Positions 26,775 through 34,713 of a stretch of DNA of 64,000 nt are shown piece after piece. Position numbers and translations under genes: made by a program. The notes under the pieces are model-generated. The model made no database searches. It was not told where the DNA came from and worked only from the letters and a program-made list of their open reading frames with translations. Numbering within the stretch: position 1 is the first letter of the stretch; each line of letters opens with the position of its first letter. The stretch covers positions 992,001 to 1,056,000 of the forward strand of contig NZ_JAMXST010000001.1 of assembly GCF_024124905.1 (NCBI RefSeq), read 5' to 3'. The stretch is from Cellulosimicrobium cellulans. Lineage in GTDB: Bacteria; Actinomycetota; Actinomycetes; Actinomycetales; Cellulomonadaceae.

Positions 26775-27767
26775 TCATCCGAGCGCTGCGAGCACCCCGC
26801 CGGAGAAGGCGGAGTCGTGGAGCTCGATGCTGACCGGCGCACCGTCGAGGGGCACGTCGAAGACGACGCGCGGCGAGATCGAGTTGCCCGGGTTCACGGG
26901 CTCGATCCACGACTGGACGTCGTCGCCGAGGTAGAGCCCCGCGACGTCGTCCGCCGAGTACTCCTGGCCCGCCGCGTTCACCGTGTACTGGTTGCTCCCG
27001 AAGAACGTCTGCGCGGAGTCGCCCACGTTCGTGACGGTCAGGGACACGATGCAGTACTGACCCTGCGGTGTCTCGGAGAAGTAGTCGTCACCCACGCGCA
27101 TGACCCCGCACTCCATCCCGCCGACGACGAACTCGAAGTCCCCGTCACGGACCGGCGTGCCGACGGCCGGCAGCGCCGGAGTCACCGGCTCCTCGACCGG
27201 GAGCGGCTGCGACGCCGCCGGATCGTCGCCCGGCGTCTCCGCGCCGTCAGACGTCACGACGTCGGGCTCCGGAGTCGTCGTCGCGCTCTCGGCGGTGTCG
27301 ACCCAGGTGACCTCGGCGGGCTGCATCGCGGCGTAGGCGACCGTCGACACGATCGACCCCAGTCCCGCGACGAGACCGAGGCACAGTCCTGCGATCGCCG
27401 TGCCGGTCCCTCGGGGCACCCGACCCGCGCGGACGAGCCCGGCGATGCCCAGTCCGATGGCGACGAGGGCGAGGATCCCGGCCACGACGTTGACCACGGG
27501 CACGAGGCACAGGAGCAGCGCGACGATCCCGACGACGAGCGCCGCGACCGCGGACCCGTTACCGGCCGGCGGCCGCGGCGGCGGCCCGCTGCTCGGCGCG
27601 AACCCCGCCCCGTAGGGAGCAGACGGGTGCGCGGCCTGGGCCGGCCACGTCGGGGCCGGCCCACCGTGCCCCGGCACTCCTGGGCCCGCGCCGGGTGCGG
27701 TCGGGGGCGGCGGAGCGAAGGAGCTCGGGTGCTGGGCTCCCTGGTCTCCCCACGTCGGGTAGGTCAC
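26775..27767 (-). CDS. DUF4190 plus DUF4352 membrane protein
   Basis: The protein has 330 residues. A Pro/Gly/Ala-rich cytoplasmic segment (~1-70) leads into a two-helix DUF4190-like module (GSAVAALVVGIVALLLCLVPVVNVVAGILALVAIGLGIAGLVRAGR) and a further helix (TAIAGLCLGLVAGLGSIVSTV). An acidic Thr/Pro-rich linker then connects to a C-terminal DUF4352-type domain (GDFEFVVGGMECGV, QYCIVSLTVTNVGDSAQTFFGSNQYTV), with two Cys that could form a disulfide outside the cell. GTG (VTYPTWGDQG) is preferred because GGAG lies ~8 bases upstream. Function is unknown. Confidence 0.75.
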   Translation of the reverse strand: MTYPTWGDQGAQHPSSFAPPPPTAPGAGPGVPGHGGPAPTWPAQAAHPSAPYGAGFAPSSGPPPRPPAGNGSAVAALVVGIVALLLCLVPVVNVVAGILALVAIGLGIAGLVRAGRVPRGTGTAIAGLCLGLVAGLGSIVSTVAYAAMQPAEVTWVDTAESATTTPEPDVVTSDGAETPGDDPAASQPLPVEEPVTPALPAVGTPVRDGDFEFVVGGMECGVMRVGDDYFSETPQGQYCIVSLTVTNVGDSAQTFFGSNQYTVNAAGQEYSADDVAGLYLGDDVQSWIEPVNPGNSISPRVVFDVPLDGAPVSIELHDSAFSGGVLAALG

Positions 27768-27831
27768 GTCGTTTCTCCGCTCTCGTGCCAAGCCGGTCCG
27801 GCACCGTGCCGGACCGGGACCGCAGGGTGGA

Positions 27832-28884
27832 TCAGTACGCGCTCGCCTGCGTGACCTCGAACGTGGCCGTCTTCATGGCCTCGAGGTTCTCGGCGTCGAT
27901 GACGTCGAAGATCTCGACGGTCTCCGAGGCGCCCGGCTCCAGGGTCTCGGAGTAGGCCCAGTCGCTCTCGATCACCGTGCCGTCGGCGGCGACCGCGTCG
28001 ACGTCGATGTCGAACGTGAGGGGCTCGTCGGACGTGTTGGTGAACGTCACCGGCAGCGCGGACTCGACCCAGCCGTACTCGTCGGCCGTGCCCTCGAAGG
28101 TTCCGAACTCGACGCCGAGGTCGTTGGCGAGGACGTCCTCCGTCGCCTCGCCGAACGCCCGGTCAGAGTCCTCCTGGATCTCGGACAGCGTCTGCTCGTA
28201 CTGCGTCGAGGCCTCGTTCGCCGCGACGACGAAGACCACCCACATGAGGATCGTCGCGAGGACGGACAGCACGCCGAGGACGATCGCCGTGATCGAGAAG
28301 CCCTTGCCCGACCTGCCCTGCTTCACCTGGGACAGCCCGACGAACCCGAGCACGACGCCCGTGATGCCGAGCAGCGCGGCGAAGATGTTGACGAACGGGA
28401 TCCAGCTCCCGAGGAAGCCCAGGATCGCGAGGACGAACCCGACGATCGCGATCGTGCTCGTCGACGGGGCGGGCGCGGTGTACGCCGAGTAGCCGTTCCC
28501 GTAGGGGCTGCCGTACGGCTGCTGCGCCGGGTCGCCGTAGGGCTGGCCGTACGCCTGCTGCGCGGGGTCCGGGTACGGCTGCGGGTACGGCTGCTGCGCG
28601 GCGTCGCCGTACGGCTGGCCGTACCCGGTCGGCTGGCCGTACGCCTGCTGCTGGTCCGCGCCGTACGCGGGCGCCTGGCCCGCACCGTAGGGAGCCTGCT
28701 CGGGCGCCGCGCCGTAGCCCGGGGCGGCGTACGCGTCGTCCGCCGAGCCGTACGGCTGCGTCGGCGCCTCGCCCTGCGGCGCCCAGGCGTCGTGCGACGG
28801 CGCCTGCTGCGCGGGGTCCGCGCCGTGCGGGCGGTAGGGGTCGAACTGGTACGGGTCCTGCGGTGCCGTGGGCGGCTGCGACAT
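27832..28884 (-). CDS. DUF4190 membrane protein with Tyr/Gln/Pro repeat tail
   Basis: The protein has 350 residues. The first ~135 are an imperfect tandem repeat of Q-P-Y-G-D/Q-P-A-Q-Q type, rich in Tyr, Gln, Gly and Pro. The DUF4190-like helices follow (STIAIVGFVLAILGFLGSWIPFVNIFAALLGITGVVLGFVGLSQVKQGRSGKGFSI and ITAIVLGVLSVLATILMWVVFVVAA). The extracellular domain (~220-350), with PVTFTNTSDEPLTFDIDVDAVAADG, looks like the FxLYD/DUF4352 class. It is the first gene of the three-gene tandem. The low-complexity tail could mediate multivalent cytoplasmic contacts; this is inference. Confidence 0.75.
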   Translation of the reverse strand: MSQPPTAPQDPYQFDPYRPHGADPAQQAPSHDAWAPQGEAPTQPYGSADDAYAAPGYGAAPEQAPYGAGQAPAYGADQQQAYGQPTGYGQPYGDAAQQPYPQPYPDPAQQAYGQPYGDPAQQPYGSPYGNGYSAYTAPAPSTSTIAIVGFVLAILGFLGSWIPFVNIFAALLGITGVVLGFVGLSQVKQGRSGKGFSITAIVLGVLSVLATILMWVVFVVAANEASTQYEQTLSEIQEDSDRAFGEATEDVLANDLGVEFGTFEGTADEYGWVESALPVTFTNTSDEPLTFDIDVDAVAADGTVIESDWAYSETLEPGASETVEIFDVIDAENLEAMKTATFEVTQASAY

Positions 28885-28985
28885 GGTGCTCCTCCGCGGC
28901 CTCGCCGCGCGTATCGGTCGTTCGGGTGGCGGGTCGACGGTGGTCGGCCGCGCGGACGCGCCGGGTCTTCACAGCACGTTCACGA

Positions 28986-29021
28986 GCATTCTTCCCGGTC
29001 CTGCCCACATCGGGAAAATGC
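28986..29021. promoter_or_regulatory. Imperfect inverted repeat in divergent gap
   Basis: GCATTCTTCCCG (28986-28997) and CGGGAAAATGC (29011-29021) are inverted arms with one extra base in the first. They lie in the 206-bp divergent gap between the DUF4190 gene and the 3-methyladenine glycosylase-like gene, in a locally A/T-richer stretch. Possible operator; no family assigned. Confidence 0.3.
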
Positions 29022-29090
29022 CCGCCCGGGTGAAACGCGTCTCGTCGGCGGGCTCGTCGGCGACCCCCGGCGCTCTCGTACCCTGGAACC

Positions 29091-30128
29091 GTGCCCCCGA
29101 CCGCCACCGCGACCGCCTCGACGACCCCCGTCGCCGCACCCGTCGTGCTCGTGGCCGAGGACTGGACGGCGCGCGAGCGCGCCCACGCGGAGCGCGCCGA
29201 CGCGTTCACCGCCGGGTGGCGGGAGCGCAAGCCGCTCGGCGAGAAGCACGCGATCGAGGACTTCCTCTTCACCTACTACCCCACGCGCCCGGCGCAGCTC
29301 CGCCGTTGGCACCCGGGCCCCGGCGTCGTGCTCGCCCGGCCGACGGGCCACGTGCGCGCCCCCGGCACCGCACCCCGGCCCGACGACGAGCCCGCCGACC
29401 CGTACGCGGCGCGCGCCGCGTGGCGGTGGTACCGCGAGACGCCGGAGGGCCTGACGCTCGACGCCGACGCGTTCGTCGCCGACCGCGGCGACACCGTGCG
29501 CTACCTGCGCGCCCTGCTCGCCGCCACCGCCTCGCGGCCCGGCCGGTTCGGGTGCTTCGGGCTGCACGAGTGGGCGATGGTCTACCGCGACCGGGCCACC
29601 GGCCGGGACCACCGCCACCCGCTCCCGCTCCGCCTCGGGCACGCCGGCACCGACCGCGTCGTCGAGTCCCACCCGGTGCAGTGCTCGCACTTCGACGCGT
29701 TCCGCTTCTTCACGCCCGAGGCCGGCCCGCTCAACCGCCTGCAGCCGACGCGCGAGACCCAGCCCGCCCTGGAGCAGCCCGGGTGCCTCCACGCGACCAT
29801 GGACCTCTACAAGTGGGCCCTCAAGCTCACCCCCGCCGTCCCCGGCGACCTCGTGCTCGACTGCTTCGAGCTCGCGCGCGACGTCCGCGTCGTCGACATG
29901 CAGGCGTCGCCCTACGACGTGTCGTCGTACGGGCTCGACCCCGTCGCGATCGAGACGCCCGAGGGCAAGGCCGAGTACGTGCGCCACCAGCGCGAGTTCG
30001 CCGAGCGCGGTGCGGTGCTGCGCGAGCGCCTGCTCGCCGCGTGCGAGGCGCTCCTCGACTGTGCCCAGCCCGAGCCCGAGCCCGAGCCCGCACCGGCGCC
30101 CGAGGTCAGTGCGACAGCATCCCGCTGA
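29091..30128 (+). CDS. Conserved actinobacterial protein, database-labelled 3-methyladenine DNA glycosylase
   Basis: The protein has 345 residues. Conserved blocks are HAIEDFLFTYYPTRPAQLRRWHPG, RPGRFGCFGLHEWAMVYRD, HPVQCSHFDAFRFFTPEAGPLNRLQPTRETQP and EQPGCLHATMDLYKWALKLTPAVPGDLVLDCFELARDVRVVDMQASPYDVSSYG. This pattern belongs to a widespread actinobacterial family that carries a 3-methyladenine DNA glycosylase label, but I see no helix-hairpin-helix or AAG fold motif, so the label is doubtful. The start is GTG. Its last 23 bases overlap the convergent peptidoglycan-binding gene. Several invariant Cys and His residues suggest metal binding. Confidence 0.7.
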   Translation: MPPTATATASTTPVAAPVVLVAEDWTARERAHAERADAFTAGWRERKPLGEKHAIEDFLFTYYPTRPAQLRRWHPGPGVVLARPTGHVRAPGTAPRPDDEPADPYAARAAWRWYRETPEGLTLDADAFVADRGDTVRYLRALLAATASRPGRFGCFGLHEWAMVYRDRATGRDHRHPLPLRLGHAGTDRVVESHPVQCSHFDAFRFFTPEAGPLNRLQPTRETQPALEQPGCLHATMDLYKWALKLTPAVPGDLVLDCFELARDVRVVDMQASPYDVSSYGLDPVAIETPEGKAEYVRHQREFAERGAVLRERLLAACEALLDCAQPEPEPEPAPAPEVSATASR

Positions 30129-30576
30129 CGAGGCAGCGCCAGGTCACGAGCCCGACCACGCCGTCGACGGCGACCTCCGGAAAGCCCGCGTGCAGCGCGT
30201 CCTGGAAGCCGCGCACCCACGCCTCGGTGCGGGGGCCGAGCTGCCCGTCGATGGTGAGCACCGGGTCGGGTCCGCCGGACAGGTCCCGCGCGACGGCCTC
30301 GCGCTGCACCGCGCGCACGGCCTCGCCGACGCTCCCCCGGCGCACCACCACGACGAGCGCCGCCCACGTCGCCGCGCCCGCGACGCCGTCGACGTCGAGG
30401 CCAGCCACGTCCTGGAAGGCGCGGACGGCGCCCTCGGTGCGCGGCCCGAGCAGCCCGTCGACCGCGAGCTCGTGCCCGCGGTGGCGCAGCAGGTGCTGGA
30501 GCGTCTGGACCGGGTGCCCGTTCGCGCCGCGGCGCACGCGGGGCCAGGTCGGCAGTGTCGTGAGGACGGTCGTCAT
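30106..30576 (-). CDS. Protein of two peptidoglycan-binding (PG_binding_1) domains
   Basis: The protein has 156 residues and consists of two PG_binding_1 three-helix repeats: VRRGANGHPVQTLQHLLRHRGHELAVDGLLGPRTEGAVRAFQDVAGLDVDGVAGAATWAALV (~15-76) and a longer second copy with DGQLGPRTEAWVRGFQDALHAGF...VDGVVGLVTWRCLVSG. No catalytic domain, signal peptide or membrane helix is visible, so how or whether it reaches the wall is unclear. It overlaps the end of the convergent upstream gene by 23 bases. It may be a phage-lysin-like remnant or an endogenous wall-binding module. Confidence 0.7.
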   Translation of the reverse strand: MTTVLTTLPTWPRVRRGANGHPVQTLQHLLRHRGHELAVDGLLGPRTEGAVRAFQDVAGLDVDGVAGAATWAALVVVVRRGSVGEAVRAVQREAVARDLSGGPDPVLTIDGQLGPRTEAWVRGFQDALHAGFPEVAVDGVVGLVTWRCLVSGMLSH

Positions 30577-30704
30577 CGTCGTTCCCTCCGTCGTCGCAGG
30601 ACCGGCAGGGTGCTCCCGCCGTCGGGGTCCCGCGCCCCCGTCCGGAGGGAGTGCGGCGGCCCGGCTCCTGATGCGTCGGCCGGCGTCGTGCGAGGATCGC
30701 GCGC

Positions 30705-31514
30705 ATGACCCGTCCCCCGCTCGCCGCCGTCCCGACCGGCCACGTCGTCGTGCCCGACGCCGTCCGCGCGCTCGCGGGCGACGACGTCCTCACTCCCATG
30801 TGGCGCAACGAGCTCGGCGGCCTGACCTTCCGGCTCGACGGTGCCGACGGCACCCGGTTCGCCAAGTGGGTCGCGGCCGGGACGCCCGAGATCGACCTCC
30901 CGGGCGAGGCGGCGCGTCTCGCCTGGATCGGCGACCGCGCCCCGGTCCCGCGCGTCCTCGCCCAGGGCTCCGACGACGACGGCGCCTGGCTCGTCACGCG
31001 CGCCGTCCCAGGACGGTCGGCGGTCGAGCCGCGCTGGGTCGCGGACCCGGCGACCGCCGCGCTCGCGATCGGGCGGGGGCTGCGCGCGCTGCACGACGCG
31101 CTGCCCGTCGCCTCGTGCCCGTTCACGTGGGCCGTCGAGGACCGCGTGGCGAACGCCGACGCGCGCCTGGCCCGCGGAGACGGCCCGGACGGGTGGTTCC
31201 CGGAGCACCGCGGCCTGGGCGTCGCGGCAGCACGTGCCCGGCTCGGAGCGGCCCCGGCCGTCGACCGTCTCGTCGTGTGCCACGGCGACGCGTGCGTGCC
31301 GAACACGCTCCTGCACGACGACGGCTCGTTCGCCGCGCACGTCGACCTCGGCTCGCTCGGGGTCGCGGACCGCTGGGCCGACCTCGCCGTCGCGGCCTGG
31401 AGCACGGAGTGGAACTACGGCCCGGGGTACGATGGCCACGTCTACGCGGGCTACGGCGTCGACCCGGACCCCGAGCGCATCGCCTACTACCGGCTGCTCT
31501 GGGACCTCTCCTGA
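30705..31514 (+). CDS. APH(3')-like aminoglycoside phosphotransferase family kinase
   Basis: The protein has 269 residues. The kinase-like catalytic loop is VVCHGDACVPNTLL (~187-200) with the catalytic Asp, followed by the metal-binding HVDLGSLGVADRWADLAVA (~209-227). The N-terminal lobe has RLDGADGTRFAKWV, where Lys should bind ATP phosphate, and the substrate-lobe segment RAVPGRSAVEPRW resembles APH(3') enzymes. Chromosomal homologues in actinobacteria may confer low-level resistance or phosphorylate other metabolites. It is monocistronic with a terminator directly behind it. ATG at 30705 is the natural start. Confidence 0.8.
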   Translation: MTRPPLAAVPTGHVVVPDAVRALAGDDVLTPMWRNELGGLTFRLDGADGTRFAKWVAAGTPEIDLPGEAARLAWIGDRAPVPRVLAQGSDDDGAWLVTRAVPGRSAVEPRWVADPATAALAIGRGLRALHDALPVASCPFTWAVEDRVANADARLARGDGPDGWFPEHRGLGVAAARARLGAAPAVDRLVVCHGDACVPNTLLHDDGSFAAHVDLGSLGVADRWADLAVAAWSTEWNYGPGYDGHVYAGYGVDPDPERIAYYRLLWDLS

Positions 31515-31518
31515 CGAC

Positions 31519-31542
31519 CCAGACCCCACCGCGAGGGTCTGG
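31519..31542 (+). terminator. Terminator after the APH-like gene
   Basis: CCAGACCC (31519-31526) pairs with GGGTCTGG (31535-31542), a perfect 8-bp stem with an 8-base loop, 4 bases after the stop. Confidence 0.65.
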
Positions 31543-31594
31543 CGCAGGAGCTCACCATGGTCCGAGAGCCGGGCCCCTCCTCCAGGACACGTCG

Positions 31595-31732
31595 GTGGTC
31601 GAGGTCCCCGAGGGATCTCGGTTCGCCGACCGGAGCTTCACGCCGGAGGACGGCAACGGCAACTTCGTGCTCCTCGTCGAGGGCCCCGACCTCACCACGG
31701 CGCACGTGGGGGTGTCGAGCGTCCCGAGCTGA
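31595..31732 (+). CDS. Short open frame (45 aa), possibly a gene remnant
   Basis: From a GTG the frame reads VVEVPEGSRFADRSFTPEDG and continues GNFVLLVEGPDLTTAHVGV to a TGA. The residues look protein-like, with alternating hydrophobics as in a small beta domain, and the frame is open upstream to about 31568. No ribosome binding site is clear and I recognise no family. It may be the 3' remnant of a lost gene or a chance frame in GC-rich DNA. Confidence 0.25.
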   Translation: MVEVPEGSRFADRSFTPEDGNGNFVLLVEGPDLTTAHVGVSSVPS

Positions 31733-31738
31733 CGGGCG

Positions 31739-32332
31739 TCAGCGGCGCGGCTGGTGCGCCGCGACGCCCTGCTCGGCCTGCTCGGCGGTCTCCGCGATCC
31801 GGCGCGCACGGGTCTCCGGTCGCTTCGCCTCGACGATCCAGCCGAGGATCGAGCGTCGGACGCCCGGCGTGAACGTGTCGAAGCGCTCGCGGGCACCGGG
31901 TCGCTCGGCGAGCGCCGCGGCGAGGTCGTCGGGCACCACGAGGGCCTCGGCGTCGTCGTGCCGCGTCCACGACCCGTCGGCCTTCGCCGCATCCACGACG
32001 GCGCGGCCGGCGTCGGTCATGCGCCCGTCCGCCTCGACGCGCGCGACGCGCTCCTTGCTGAGCCGGGTCCAGCGGCTGCCGCGCCGGCGGCGCGTGAACC
32101 AGAGCGCGTGCCGGTCGGCGTCGACCGTCGCGGCCTGGCCGTCGATCCAGCCGTAGGACAGCGCCTCCTCGATCCACGGCTCGTACCCGTAGGTCGCGCG
32201 ACCGCTCTCGCGGCGCCAGGTGAGCAGCCACACCCCCGGCTCCGGGTCGTCGTGGTGCGCGGCGAGCCACGCGCGCCACTCCTGCGGCGTCTCCGCGTGC
32301 GTCGCCGGCTTGCCCTGGTACTCCTCGGTCAC
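31739..32332 (-). CDS. YdeI/OmpD-associated-family protein
   Basis: The protein has 197 residues. The conserved opening is EWRAWLAAHHDDPEPGVWLLTWRRESG, followed by YEPWIEEALSYGWIDGQAATVDADRHALWFTRRRRGSRWTRLSKERVARVEADGRMTDAG, the hallmark of the YdeI/OmdA (bacteriocin-protection, YdeI-like) family. The C-terminal half (RFDTFTPGVRRSILGWIVEAKRPETRARRIAETAEQ) completes the family pattern. Molecular function is not established. The start is GTG. Confidence 0.85.
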   Translation of the reverse strand: MTEEYQGKPATHAETPQEWRAWLAAHHDDPEPGVWLLTWRRESGRATYGYEPWIEEALSYGWIDGQAATVDADRHALWFTRRRRGSRWTRLSKERVARVEADGRMTDAGRAVVDAAKADGSWTRHDDAEALVVPDDLAAALAERPGARERFDTFTPGVRRSILGWIVEAKRPETRARRIAETAEQAEQGVAAHQPRR

Positions 32333-32434
32333 TGCGCCTCCGTCGTCGGTGGGGGCACCAGCGTGCCCGAGACGTCGACGGGACGCCAGGCAGCTTGTCG
32401 ACCGGGAGACCTGGTCCGGAGGCGCCCGGGACGT

Positions 32435-32480
32435 GACCCGGGAGGCTCGTCCCGCTGTGTCGCAGGCTGCCTCCCGGGTC
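32435..32480 (-). terminator. Terminator downstream of the PAP2-family gene
   Basis: GACCCGGGAGGC (32435-32446) pairs perfectly with GCCTCCCGGGTC (32469-32480), 6 bases past the stop codon of the secreted phosphatase gene. Confidence 0.7.
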
Positions 32481-32486
32481 GGTGCG

Positions 32487-34622
32487 TCAGCCGCAGGCCG
32501 GGACGACGACGTCCCGCGTGACCGCCTGGGTCGTGCCGCCCGGACCGGTCGCCGTGACGGTCACGGGCACGTCCGCCCCCGTCTCCATGTCCCGCACCGC
32601 GAACGACTGGTACGCGTTCGCGCCGGCGGCCACCGCGGCGAAGGTCCTCTCCCCCGCGCCGGTCACGAGCGCGACGGCGAGCACGCCGTCGGACAGGTTG
32701 CGGGCGCGGACCGCGACGTAGGGCGCGCCGGCGAGGCAGCGCGCGGACGTCTCGACGTCGACGAGCGGCGCCGTCGGCTCGCCGACGACCTCGCCGTCCA
32801 CGGTGAGCGTGCCGTCGGCGTTCACGACGACGTCCGCCGCCATGGCGGACGCGAGGTCGAGGCGCTGCCACTCGGCCTCGCCCGCGACGTCGAGCGCGTA
32901 GCCCGAGTCGAGCGCGGTCGCGGCGAGCACGAGGCGGCGCTGGTCGCCCGTGAGGTCGGGGAACGCCGTGCGCAGCAGGTCCTCGGCGCCGGCGGGCACC
33001 TGGACCTCCCGGCCCGCCTCCCCGACGCGCGGGAACCCGTACGTGAGGCGCTGGTCGTAGACCGCGAGCGCCTGGTCCGTGGGGAGGTAGGGCACCTGGT
33101 CCTGCGCGCACACCGCGATCTCGTCGCCGCACGCTCGCTCCAGCACGGTGACGAGCTCGGTCCGGGCCTGCTCGAGGAGCACGCGGAACGCGGGGTCGGA
33201 CCACCGGAGCTGCGCGATGTTCTGCCCGGTCATGCGGCCGCCCATGACGTCGAGCGGGTAGTGGAAGCCGGTGACCAGGCGGTTGTCGCCGTACTCGGAC
33301 GCCCGCGCGAGGATCTGCGGCGCGAGCTCCGGCAGGAGCGTGGCGAGCACGGTGCCCTGCGCGTAGCCGTGGTTGGTGTGCCCGCTGGGGAACGAGCCGT
33401 TGGTGCGCAGCCCCTCGTAGCTGCCGGAGGACTCGAACGCGTTGACGTGACCGCCGGCGGACGTGAAGCCGAGGCGGACGAACGGGCGCTTGTAGTCGTA
33501 CGCGGCCTTGGCGGGCTCGTGGTTGCCGACCGACTTCTCGACGCGCCCGGACAGCAGGGCCTTCGTCTTGGGGAGCCGGCCGTCGGCGAGCGCGTCGCGG
33601 TAGATCGGCCCGAGCTCGCTGCCGAGCGCGTCCGCCATGGTCTCGTAGGCGGAGCCCCGCCCGTCGGTCAGGGCACGCTGCACCTGCAGGTCCCCGGCGA
33701 CGTAGGCGTTGTTGCGCGCGAGCGAGCCGAGGTCGTTGGCGCTCGTGGGCTGGCCGGGCTCGTTGGGCGAGAGGATCTCCGGGTGGTTCGCGCGCAGGTC
33801 GGCGAACCCGCGCAGCATCCAGGTGAACCAGTCCTGCCCGGTCGGGGCCGACGGCGTCGCGTCGGACGCGTAGGTCCGGTCGAGGACGTCCTGCGGGAAC
33901 GGCATCGACGGGTCGTCGGTCGTGGAGAGCGCGAGGGAGAAGAAGACGTCCGAGCTCGTCGCGTTGCACTGGTGGATCTCCACCGCGATCGTGTTCTCGC
34001 CCGGGACGAGCACGTCGGCGGGGACGACGAGCGTCTCGCGCAGCGGCGCGGTCGCGCCGGCCTTGTCCTGGTACTGCAGGTTTCGGGTGATCATCGAGTC
34101 GCCCCACCCGGCGACGCGCTCGCCGTTGACGTACACGGTGGCGGAGTCGTCGTAGACGAGCGTCCCGCGCAGGCCGGTGATCTCGTCGAGCGTCGCCTCG
34201 TCGAGGGTCACGGTCGTGCGGAAGAAGTAGGCGGGCACGACGACCTTGGGCGTCTGCGTGATCCAGTAGTCGAGCAGGGTCGTGATGGTGTGGCCGCCGC
34301 CGATGCCGCTCGCGGTCCCGTTGACCGCGCCGAAGCCCGGCCGGCCGGTCTTCCACGCCGCGTCGTCGAACGCCGGGTCGGCCCACACGGTCCGGTCCGC
34401 GTTCCCCGCAGCGGGGTCGGTGTTGTCGTCCAGGTAGCGCCAGGTCGTGCCGGCGCCGACCACCTCGGTCGGCGTGAATCCCTCGGCGGCGCGCGCTGCG
34501 GGCGCCTGGAGCGCCGCGGCGAGCACGAGCGCGAGCGTCGTCAGCGCTGCCAGCAGGGCGAGCGGCGCGGTGGTCCGGCGGTCGCGGGCTCGCGGGGCCG
34601 GGTACGTCGTCGTACCGGTCAT
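32487..34622 (-). CDS. Secreted PAP2-superfamily phosphatase with C-terminal Cys-bounded module
   Basis: The protein has 711 residues. A signal peptide (TTAPLALLAALTTLALVLAAALQAPAARA) is followed by a carbohydrate-binding-like N-terminal beta domain (~48-235; TTWRYLDDNTDPAAGNADRTVW, VYDDSATVYVNGERVAGWGD). The PAP2 acid-phosphatase/haloperoxidase core (~270-480) shows AAYDYKRPFVRLG, the PSGH motif in NGSFPSGHTNHGYAQG, and NRLVTGFHYPLDVMGGR with the conserved Arg, His and Asp. The last ~90 residues (from ARCLAGAPYVAVRARN) match the C-terminus of the neighbouring GH92 enzyme. It probably hydrolyses phosphomonoesters outside the cell. It is separated from GH92 by a terminator. Confidence 0.85.
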   Translation of the reverse strand: MTGTTTYPAPRARDRRTTAPLALLAALTTLALVLAAALQAPAARAAEGFTPTEVVGAGTTWRYLDDNTDPAAGNADRTVWADPAFDDAAWKTGRPGFGAVNGTASGIGGGHTITTLLDYWITQTPKVVVPAYFFRTTVTLDEATLDEITGLRGTLVYDDSATVYVNGERVAGWGDSMITRNLQYQDKAGATAPLRETLVVPADVLVPGENTIAVEIHQCNATSSDVFFSLALSTTDDPSMPFPQDVLDRTYASDATPSAPTGQDWFTWMLRGFADLRANHPEILSPNEPGQPTSANDLGSLARNNAYVAGDLQVQRALTDGRGSAYETMADALGSELGPIYRDALADGRLPKTKALLSGRVEKSVGNHEPAKAAYDYKRPFVRLGFTSAGGHVNAFESSGSYEGLRTNGSFPSGHTNHGYAQGTVLATLLPELAPQILARASEYGDNRLVTGFHYPLDVMGGRMTGQNIAQLRWSDPAFRVLLEQARTELVTVLERACGDEIAVCAQDQVPYLPTDQALAVYDQRLTYGFPRVGEAGREVQVPAGAEDLLRTAFPDLTGDQRRLVLAATALDSGYALDVAGEAEWQRLDLASAMAADVVVNADGTLTVDGEVVGEPTAPLVDVETSARCLAGAPYVAVRARNLSDGVLAVALVTGAGERTFAAVAAGANAYQSFAVRDMETGADVPVTVTATGPGGTTQAVTRDVVVPACG

Positions 34623-34667
34623 GGGTCGTCCCTCTCGTCGATGTCGGTGTCGGTCTGCGTGCGTGCA

Positions 34668-34712
34668 CGACGGCGGTGCGGGCCCGGTCCTGCCGGCCCC
34701 GCACCGCCGTCG
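34668..34712 (-). terminator. Terminator downstream of the GH92 gene
   Basis: CGACGGCGGTGCGGG (34668-34682) pairs with CCCGCACCGCCGTCG (34698-34712), a perfect 15-bp stem immediately past the GH92 stop codon. It separates the GH92 transcript from the PAP2 gene on the same strand. Confidence 0.75.
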
Positions 34713-34713
34713 G

